Assembly (NCBI GenBank): GCA_016220045.1
Contig: JACRIP010000220.1
Span: 1-20,597, forward strand
DNA: 20,597 bases
Direction: 5' to 3'
DNA from: Planctomycetota bacterium
GTDB lineage: Bacteria; Planctomycetota; MHYJ01; WSZJ01; JACPWG01
The notes below the pieces were generated by a model. The model searched no databases. It saw only the letters and a list, made by a program, of their open reading frames with translations, and had not been told where the DNA came from. The translations under genes were made by a program, and so were the position numbers. Positions within the stretch are counted from its first letter, which is position 1. The number at the start of each line of letters is the position of its first letter. Positions 6,175 to 11,909 of this stretch are shown piece by piece.

Positions 6175-8757
6175 GTGACCATGAGATCCGCCGTCCTCGA
6201 GAAGACCCCCTCCTCCGACACCTCCCGTCGCGAGCGCGTTCCCGCCATGGACAGGCAGCGCCTGGGCAAGATCCCGCTCACCGAGAATCAGCGCAAGGTC
6301 ATCACCGACAAATACCTGCGCGACACCGCCTCGGTCGAGGAATGGCTCTACGGCGTCGCCCGCAACATCGCCCTCGCCGAGCTCCTCTACGACCCCGCCA
6401 TCGCCCGCGACGAGATCTTCAAGAACGTCCGCTGCGTCCGCCACCTCGCCGATCTCGGCGGCGGCGAGACCACCGAAGTCATGCACCTGCACGAAGGCTT
6501 CAAGAGCACCGACGAACAGGACAAGAATCATCGCCAGTTCATCACCAACCTCTACCGCCTCGCCGAAGAGAATGCGCGCGGCCGCGCCGTGGTGGAGGAG
6601 TGGACCTGGAAGTATTACGCCCTGCTCTCCCGCTTCGACTTCCTGCCCAACTCCCCGACGTTGATGAACGCCGGCCGCGAACTGCAGCAGCTTTCGGCCT
6701 GCTACGTCCTGCCGATCGAGGACTCGATCGACGCCTGGGGCGACCTGGTCAAGCACACCATGCTGATCCACAAGAGCGGCGGCGGCACCGGCTTCTCCGG
6801 CTGCCGCGTCCGGCCCAAGGGCGACGCCGTGAAGTCCACCAAGGGCGTGGCCTCGGGCGCGATCTCCCCCTTCCTGATCATCAATCACACCACCGAGGAG
6901 ATCAAGCAGGGCGGCACGCGGCGCGGCGCCAATATGGGGATTCTCCCCTACTGGCACCCCGACGTCCTCGAGTTCATCGGCGCCAAGACCACCGAAGGCC
7001 GCCTCGACAATTTCAACATCTCGGTCGGCGTCGACGCCAAGTTCATGCAGCTCGTCGCGGAAGACGGCGAGTACGACCTGATCAACCCGCGCACCCGCGA
7101 GACCGCCAAGCGCGTGCGCGCCCGCGCGGTCTTCGAGCAGATCGCGGAGAACGCGTGGCGCTCCGGCGATCCGGGGGTGATCTTCCTCGACCGCATCAAC
7201 AACAGCCTCTCCAACCCGACGCCGCAGCTCGGGCAGATCGAGGCGACAAATCCTTGCGGTGAACAACCGCTTTTGCCCTACGAGCCGTGCAACCTCGGCT
7301 CCCTCAACCTCTCGCGCTTCGTCAAGAACGGCGAAGTCGACTGGAAGGCGCTCGGCGACGTCACCGCGACCACCATCCGCTTCCTCGACGACGTGATCGA
7401 CGTCAACAACTATCCGCTGCCGGAGATCGAGAAGATCGCCAAGGGCAACCGACGCATCGGCCTCGGCGTGATGGGCTGGGCCGAGATGCTCGCGCTCCTG
7501 GAAGTCCCGTATGACTCCGAGGCCGCCATCCTCAAGGCCGAGGAGGTGATGCACTTCATCAACGAGCGCGCCATGGAGGCGAGCGAAGAGCTGGCGCGGA
7601 CGCGCGGGCCGTTCCCGAACTGGAAGGACTCGATCTACGACGAGAAGTCGATCCATCACAAGGCCTGGGCCAAGGGCCGGCCGCGCCACTGCGCGCGCAC
7701 GACGATCGCCCCGACCGGCACGATCGCGATCGCCTCGGGCCTGCAGGGCGGCGGCATCGAGCCCTTCTTCGCGATCTCCTACACCCGCTACAACGCCAAG
7801 GCGCTCGACGCGATCAAGCGCGGCGAAACCCCGGCCGAGAAGGACACCTTCCACGAGATCAACCCGCTCTTCAAGAAGGTCGCCGAGCAGCACGACTTCT
7901 TCGGGCTGACGCCCGAGTCGCTGTGGAAGAAGATCGAGCACAACCACACCTCGGCGCGCGGGATCAAGGAAATCCCCGAGGAGATCCAGCGGATCTTCGC
8001 GACCGCGCACGACGTCGAGGTGGAGTTCCACGTGCGCCAGCAGGCGGCCTTCCAGAAGCACACGGACAACGGCGTCTCGAAGACCATCAACCTGCCGAAC
8101 AGCGCGACGGTGGCGGACATCAAGCGCATCTACCAGCTCTCCTGGGACCTCGGCTGCAAGGGGATCACCGTATACCGCGACGGCTGCAAGACCACGCAGG
8201 TGCTGAACCTGAAGCCGACGAGCAAGACGCGCGACCTGACCGAGGGCCTGACCAGCGTCTACTACAAGTTCGAGACCGGCTACGGTCCGGTGCACATCCA
8301 CGTGGTGCACGACGAAGGCGACGCGGTGCGGATCTTCACCAACACGACGCCGATCGGGACCGAGATCGCGGGGCTGACGAGCGTGCTGGGGATCATGATC
8401 TCGAAGTACCTGGAGCTCGGCGGCGACGTGGCGGAGGTGCGCAAGCACTTGAACGCGGTGAAGAGCGACCGGCCGTACGGGTTCGGGCCGCAGCGGGTGG
8501 AGTCGATCCCGCACGCGGTGTCGATCGCGCTGACGCGCTTCCTGAAGCAGCAGGGGAAGCTGCCGCAGACGGCGGCGGAGTCGGGTGCGCTGAACGGCGT
8601 CTCGACCGGCGGCGTGGCGGCGGCGGCGGCGGACGAGGAGCGGGACAATCGGGCGCGCAGCCTGCACTGCCCGAAGTGCTATTCGCCGAACATCGCGTAC
8701 CGCAACGGCTGCCACGGTCCGACCTGCTACGAGTGCGGCTACAGCGAGTGCTCGTAG
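6175..8757 (+). CDS. nrdJ: Adenosylcobalamin-dependent ribonucleotide reductase (class II)
   Basis: The 860-residue enzyme reduces ribonucleotides to deoxyribonucleotides using coenzyme B12. The catalytic barrel includes NSPTLMNAG and QQLSACYVLP (Cys176), the glycine-rich KSGGGTGFSG, QGGTRRGANMG, the radical motif NPCGEQPLLPYEPCNLGS (Asn359, Cys361, Glu363) and CARTTIAPTGT (506-516). A TSCPD-type domain follows (about 685-795). The tail is a zinc ribbon (CPKC at 832-835, CYEC at 851-854) after an Ala/Gly-rich linker. The GTG at 6175 is chosen because GGGAG lies 7 nt upstream and the product then begins just before the conserved region; ATGs at 6082 and 6181 are poorer. Third codon positions shift from C-rich to G-rich about midway. 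Nothing essential appears missing. Confidence 0.96.
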   Translation: MTMRSAVLEKTPSSDTSRRERVPAMDRQRLGKIPLTENQRKVITDKYLRDTASVEEWLYGVARNIALAELLYDPAIARDEIFKNVRCVRHLADLGGGETTEVMHLHEGFKSTDEQDKNHRQFITNLYRLAEENARGRAVVEEWTWKYYALLSRFDFLPNSPTLMNAGRELQQLSACYVLPIEDSIDAWGDLVKHTMLIHKSGGGTGFSGCRVRPKGDAVKSTKGVASGAISPFLIINHTTEEIKQGGTRRGANMGILPYWHPDVLEFIGAKTTEGRLDNFNISVGVDAKFMQLVAEDGEYDLINPRTRETAKRVRARAVFEQIAENAWRSGDPGVIFLDRINNSLSNPTPQLGQIEATNPCGEQPLLPYEPCNLGSLNLSRFVKNGEVDWKALGDVTATTIRFLDDVIDVNNYPLPEIEKIAKGNRRIGLGVMGWAEMLALLEVPYDSEAAILKAEEVMHFINERAMEASEELARTRGPFPNWKDSIYDEKSIHHKAWAKGRPRHCARTTIAPTGTIAIASGLQGGGIEPFFAISYTRYNAKALDAIKRGETPAEKDTFHEINPLFKKVAEQHDFFGLTPESLWKKIEHNHTSARGIKEIPEEIQRIFATAHDVEVEFHVRQQAAFQKHTDNGVSKTINLPNSATVADIKRIYQLSWDLGCKGITVYRDGCKTTQVLNLKPTSKTRDLTEGLTSVYYKFETGYGPVHIHVVHDEGDAVRIFTNTTPIGTEIAGLTSVLGIMISKYLELGGDVAEVRKHLNAVKSDRPYGFGPQRVESIPHAVSIALTRFLKQQGKLPQTAAESGALNGVSTGGVAAAAADEERDNRARSLHCPKCYSPNIAYRNGCHGPTCYECGYSECS

Positions 8758-8762
8758 GGCCG

Positions 8763-8836
8763 GTGGTCGGTGGACGGTGGACGGTGGCCAGTGGCCGGGA
8801 GCGGCCCGGCCGTAGGGGCGCCTCGTGAGGCGCCCC
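8763..8836. repeat. GGTGGACGGT tandem units and a 22-bp perfect palindrome
   Basis: Units of GGTCGGTGGAC/GGTGGAC repeat at 8763-8790. GGGGCGCCTC (8815-8824) and GAGGCGCCCC (8827-8836) form a 10-bp stem around GT. It lies 58 nt after the nrdJ stop. It could help end the nrdJ transcript, but no U-run follows. The rest of the 197-nt gap before the next gene shows nothing else. Confidence 0.6.
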
Positions 8837-8954
8837 CGCGGCGCCGACCGACGTTCGCCCCGGCGACTACCTGAGATCCGCCACAGCGCACGGGGGTGCG
8901 GTCGGGGCCTCGCGGTCCCGGCTGCGCCCCCGGGCCTTTTCCGGAGATGCGGGA

Positions 8955-9992
8955 ATGAGCCGAAGCCAGGGGCTTACCGACGACATCTTCGCGCCCACGA
9001 TGGTCCCGTTCTACGTCGCGTATCCCGAGGTGGCGCCCAACGAGACGCGCGTCGTAACGCCGTATTCCCATCCCCGACTGGGCGGGGAGACGTTCGCTTT
9101 CGTCGAAGTCTATTGTGCGGATCCGGAGTGCGATTGTCGGCGGCTGATGATCAACGTCATCCGCGACTCCGACAAGGCGCACGTCGCGACGGTGAGCTGG
9201 GCCTTCGACAAGGGCGCGCCGGACCGCGGGCCGTTTCTGGACCCGCTCAATGCCCAGAGCGCGCTGGCGAAAGACCTGCTCGCCCTGGTTTCCCATGTGC
9301 TCGCTTCCGATCCGGACTACTGCGCCCGCCTGGAGCGGCACTACCGGATGATGAAGGAGGCGGTGCGGGATCGCGGTAGCGCGGCGTTTGCCCGCCTGGA
9401 GGGGGCGGGGATGAAGGTCGGCAGCGCGGAGCCGGCGGCGCGTGCGGCGCAGGCGACGCAGGCGGCGAACATCGCGCGCAACGCGCCGTGTCCCTGCGGG
9501 TCGGGGAAGAAGTACAAGAAGTGCTGCCGTCCGAAGGACGAGGCGGAGGGGAGGCTTCCCGCGCCGGAGGAGTTTGTGCCGGGGGTGGGGTTTGTGCCGG
9601 TCGGGGCGCCGGTGGAGCGGCGTCGCGGCCGCACGTCGTTCGGGCGCATGGCGCTCGCCGAGGGTGGCTTCCCGCCGGAAATCGGAGACCACGCGCCGTT
9701 CGGTAGCGGCGGCGGCAGCCTCGGCGCCGCGATGGGCGAGTTCATCCAGCCGATCGTTGACGAGGCCGGCAGTTCGCCGGAGCTGCACGAGAAGGCAGTG
9801 GCCCTTGGCATGCTCTTCTGGAATCTCGCGTTGCTGCCCGACGACTGCCGGAGCGAACAGGTTGTGCGGGACGCGCTGGCCGAGGGGGGGATTCGAGATT
9901 CCGCGGGTCAGGAGGAATTCCTGCGACTGGCCGAGAAGCACATCGCCCGGCACCGGCGCATGTTCCCCCACCTGCATCGAGATCGCGTGTAG
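8955..9992 (+). CDS. SEC-C motif zinc-binding protein
   Basis: The 345-residue protein has a SEC-C motif at about 174-193 (NAPCPCGSGKKYKKCC; Cys179, Cys181, Cys190, Cys191), the zinc-binding module first known from SecA tails. An N-terminal cysteine group, YCADPECDCRR (Cys54, Cys59, Cys61), may bind a second metal. Residues 155-172 are an Ala-rich linker and 195-265 a loose Gly/Pro-rich stretch. The C-terminal part (about 265-345) is helical and ends in a His-rich tail. The function is unknown; such proteins are often stand-alone adaptors. GGAG and GCGGGA precede the ATG. The dut start lies 10 nt after its stop, so they form an operon. Confidence 0.85.
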   Translation: MSRSQGLTDDIFAPTMVPFYVAYPEVAPNETRVVTPYSHPRLGGETFAFVEVYCADPECDCRRLMINVIRDSDKAHVATVSWAFDKGAPDRGPFLDPLNAQSALAKDLLALVSHVLASDPDYCARLERHYRMMKEAVRDRGSAAFARLEGAGMKVGSAEPAARAAQATQAANIARNAPCPCGSGKKYKKCCRPKDEAEGRLPAPEEFVPGVGFVPVGAPVERRRGRTSFGRMALAEGGFPPEIGDHAPFGSGGGSLGAAMGEFIQPIVDEAGSSPELHEKAVALGMLFWNLALLPDDCRSEQVVRDALAEGGIRDSAGQEEFLRLAEKHIARHRRMFPHLHRDRV

Positions 9993-10002
9993 GGAGTCGG
10001 CG

Positions 10003-10461
10003 ATGGAGACGGCGCGCGTCCTGGTCGAGCGGTTGCCGCACGGGGCCGATCTGCCACTGCCTACAGCGGCGACCGCGCTCAGCTCGGGCGTTGACCTGAT
10101 GGCCGCCGTGTCCGCCGACGTCACGCTCGCCGCGGGCGACCGCGCCCTGGTCCCCACCGGGCTGCGGCTCGCGCTCCCGGCCGGGTTCGAGGCGCAGGTG
10201 CGCTCGCGCTCCGGCCTCGCGCTCAAGCACGGGTTGATGGTGCTCAATTCGCCGGGCACGATCGACGCCGACTACCGCGGCGAGGTGGGGGTGATCCTGG
10301 CGAACCTGGGGCGGGAGCCGTTCGTCGTGCAGCGCGGCATGAAGATCGCCCAGTTGGTGGTGGCGCCGGTGGCGGGCATCCGGTGGGAGGAGGCGCGGGA
10401 GCTGCCGCCGTCGGGGCGCGGCGCGGGCGGGTTCGGGTCGACGGGGATGGGCGGGGCGTAA
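10003..10461 (+). CDS. dut: dUTP diphosphatase (trimeric dUTPase)
   Basis: The 152-residue enzyme hydrolyses dUTP to dUMP, keeping uracil out of DNA and feeding dTMP synthesis. All five motifs of the homotrimeric family are present: SSGVDLMA (I), RSRSGLALK (II), GTIDADYRGEVGV (III), RGMKIAQLVV (IV) and RGAGGFGSTG (V, the Gly-rich lid closing over the active site). Length and order are normal. AGGGAG lies 6 nt before the ATG at 10003. It is coupled to the SEC-C gene 10 nt upstream and sits near nrdJ, another deoxynucleotide gene. Its last 21 codons recur as an isolated copy at 11764-11826. Confidence 0.96.
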   Translation: METARVLVERLPHGADLPLPTAATALSSGVDLMAAVSADVTLAAGDRALVPTGLRLALPAGFEAQVRSRSGLALKHGLMVLNSPGTIDADYRGEVGVILANLGREPFVVQRGMKIAQLVVAPVAGIRWEEARELPPSGRGAGGFGSTGMGGA

Positions 10462-10477
10462 GGGTGTGGGGGGTGCC

Positions 10478-10500
10478 CATTCGGCCCGCGCGGCCGGATG
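10478..10500. terminator. Hairpin between convergent dut and antitoxin genes
   Basis: CATTCGGCC and GGCCGGATG form a 9-bp stem (one G-T) around CGCGC, 17 nt after the dut stop. No T-run follows, so this may only assist termination. The remaining bases to 10595 show nothing I can support. Confidence 0.4.
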
Positions 10501-10595
10501 CGGCGGACGAAGGCCACCAGACTCCGACACCGGTGACCTCGCACGCACCGAAGGGCCGCTGACCGTGGCGTTCGCGATCCCCTATGCTGAGAGAT

Positions 10596-10796
10596 CTACC
10601 GCGCTTTGGAGCGTCGCCAGCGCCGCAGGCTGCGCTCGACCTGTTCCTGGGTGACCGTCTTGCCGTCGCGGAGCTCGCCCAGGCCGCGTTCGACGCGCTG
10701 GCCAAGGTAGAGGAGGTACTGAATGTCCTCCAGGCTGGCATCGGCCGGTAGGCCCCGGATCAGGCGAAGTGCCGCTCGTTTTGCGTTGGTGCTCAT
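10596..10796 (-). CDS. Small RelB/ParD-like antitoxin family protein
   Basis: The 66-residue protein has the pattern IRGLPADASLEDIQYLLYLGQRVERGLGELRDGKTVTQEQVERSLRRW. This resembles short antitoxin-like proteins usually encoded beside RelE/ParE toxins. It starts 6 nt after the stop of the broken toxin gene and is third in the minus-strand order antitoxin, toxin, antitoxin-like protein. Its C-terminal tail (RSLRRWRRS) is nearly identical in DNA to the tail of the second antitoxin copy at 16672, with only two differences in 35 nt. No strong ribosome site is visible, so translation is probably coupled to upstream genes. The role as antitoxin is inferred from family and position. Confidence 0.7.
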   Translation of the reverse strand: MSTNAKRAALRLIRGLPADASLEDIQYLLYLGQRVERGLGELRDGKTVTQEQVERSLRRWRRSKAR

Positions 10797-10802
10797 GCGG
10801 GT

Positions 10803-11102
10803 TCAGGGCAATCTCTGGCGCCACTTTGCCCCATCCCGGGCGAGGTGGAACACGCAGAATACAGTGGCCGTTTCACCGACGACCTCATAAAACAGAGCGT
10901 AGGGAAATCGACGTACGATCGCCCGCCGCTAGCTCTCGTGGACCACGGGGTACAGAAGGGGGGTACGCCGGATGGCTTCGATCCCGGCTTCTACGCATCC
11001 GAGAAACTCATCGCCGAGGCCCGGACGCCGGGCCTCGTACCACGCGTACGCCTCGGCGAGATCCAACTCGGCTTCCAGGGCGAGGACGACTTCAACGGCC
11101 AT
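10803..11102 (-). pseudogene. RelE/ParE-type toxin with an internal TAG stop
   Basis: The frame from ATG 11102 to TGA 10803 would encode 98 amino acids plus one internal stop. Its layout is typical of the RelE/ParE superfamily: VVLALEAELDLAEAYAWYEARRPGLGDEFL, then IEAIRRTPLLYPVV, then RRAIVRRFPYALFYEV and VFHLARDGAKWRQR. Codon 58 (10931-10929) is TAG within HES*RRAIVRRFPYAL, exactly where relatives have a residue between His and the RRA(I/L)VRRFPY block. Both sides stay in the same frame and well conserved, so the damage is recent or the stop is read through or miscalled. Its ATG overlaps the upstream antitoxin end by 11 nt. Family toxins are mRNA interferases or gyrase inhibitors; this copy should be inactive. 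Confidence 0.8.
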
Positions 11103-11316
11103 GTCGGTTTCTTACCCTGCGTTTCACTTCCTCCCAGGCGATGGTCGCGGCGGGGTTTTTCAACAGGTTGGCCTTGCGCCGCGCGAGTTCCTCCTTCTGC
11201 CATTCGTGGATCGGAATGGCTTCCGGAGTCGCCGCCAGATCGTCCCAGAGATCCTCCACGAGCTGAAGTTTCTCGGCAGGGCTCAGGTCAAAGATCGAGG
11301 TCGTGTCGGGAGCCAT
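11092..11316 (-). CDS. Addiction-module antitoxin (RelB/StbD-like), copy A
   Basis: The 74-residue protein starts MAPDTTSIFDLSPAEKLQLVEDLWDDL and contains IPIHEWQKEELARRK and NPAATIAWEEVKRRVR, the pattern of the putative addiction module component family of small antitoxins. GGAGG lies 5 nt before the ATG at 11316; a longer frame to 11637 has no such signal. The toxin gene begins 11 nt inside its 3' end, the usual coupled arrangement. Such antitoxins neutralise a RelE/ParE toxin and repress their own promoter. Here the partner toxin is broken by a stop codon. A near copy (B) lies 5.6 kb away on the same strand. Confidence 0.85.
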   Translation of the reverse strand: MAPDTTSIFDLSPAEKLQLVEDLWDDLAATPEAIPIHEWQKEELARRKANLLKNPAATIAWEEVKRRVRNRHGR

Positions 11317-11493
11317 GCGTACCTCCACGGGTTCGCAAGCAGTTGTGCTTCCATGCTCGACGTGGGCGAGTTCTCGCCCGATCAGGGCGCTTACATCATA
11401 GCGTGGGGGGGGCCTCCGAAACAAGGCTCGCGGCACATCGAAGAGCTCGGGAGGCGGCCATGATTCCCTCGGTTCTCGCCGCCCAGATCCGCC
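11122..11493 (-). repeat. Direct repeat copy 1: antitoxin plus upstream region
   Basis: This stretch (most of antitoxin A, its leader, promoter and upstream DNA) matches 16711-17089 almost end to end in the same orientation, with scattered substitutions. The length difference is nearly all due to the poly-G tract and an adjacent GT. Confidence 0.85.
11364..11424 (-). promoter_or_regulatory. Predicted antitoxin promoter with 8-G spacer tract and inverted-repeat operator
   Basis: On the minus strand TTGTTT (11424-11419) and TATGAT (11400-11395) are 18 nt apart. Eight of those spacer bases are a C-run (G on plus, 11405-11412). Just downstream, GGGCGAG TT CTCGCCC (11364-11379) is a perfect 7-bp inverted repeat, and CGCCC/GGGCG (11375-11389) overlaps it. 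This is a natural site for autoregulation. Confidence 0.55.
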
Positions 11494-11500
11494 GCGGCCC

Positions 11501-11763
11501 AGTGCCCAGTGCCCCGCGGACACGCCTGCGCCGATTCCGGTCTGGGCGCCGGACTGCACGCGCCGGAAAGAGGGGAAGGACGGGAAGCCCGGGGTGGTGA
11601 TCGGCACGCGAAACTGTCCCGCGTGCGCAGGCTTCAACAGCCCGACGATTCTCGGCTCGCGCGCGGCTCGCCGACGCGGCGTGCCTGCGCCATCGCTGCG
11701 GCGGCAAGCTCGCGGAGGCGCCGCCGGCGCCCGACTATTACCGCCGTCTCTACCAATCCGGGG
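11501..11763 (+). other. No intact gene; possible decayed zinc-ribbon fragment
   Basis: No convincing gene is present. In one frame NCPACAGFNSP (about 11607-11642) and in the next ARLADAACLRHRCGGKLAEAPPAPDYYRRLY (about 11661-11750) together resemble a small two-half zinc ribbon broken by a frameshift. This is weak and could be chance in GC-rich DNA. Confidence 0.25.
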
Positions 11764-11826
11764 GAGCTGCCGCCGTCGGGACGGGGCGCGGGCGGGTTCG
11801 GGTCGACGGGGATGGGGCGGGCGTAG
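11764..11826 (+). pseudogene. Relic of the dut 3' end (last 21 codons)
   Basis: Codons read ELPPSGRGAGGFGSTGMGRA and a stop, against ELPPSGRGAGGFGSTGMGGA and a stop at 10399-10461. Homology covers about 73 nt (11762-11834 against 10397-10469) with about five differences. It holds dUTPase motif V only. No dut sequence precedes it. The spacer 11827-11909 to the Res stop shows nothing I can support. Confidence 0.85.
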
Positions 11827-11909
11827 GGGTGTGGCCGGAGGTTCGGCACCATCCTGCGCGCTCCTGGGTCGCTCCGCTCGGCATCGCTTCTCCCCGTGGG
11901 CTACGTCCG

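Noticed and set aside
6154..6182. Second TTGACA just before nrdJ as promoter
   Set aside because: No acceptable -10 at 16-18 nt.
5515..8715. 1066-codon minus-strand open frame
   Set aside because: It lies antisense to the M20 end and all of nrdJ; its composition is a GC-rich shadow with no family motifs.
8815..8836. Palindrome as an intrinsic terminator
   Set aside because: A 2-nt loop and no T-run; recorded only as a repeat.
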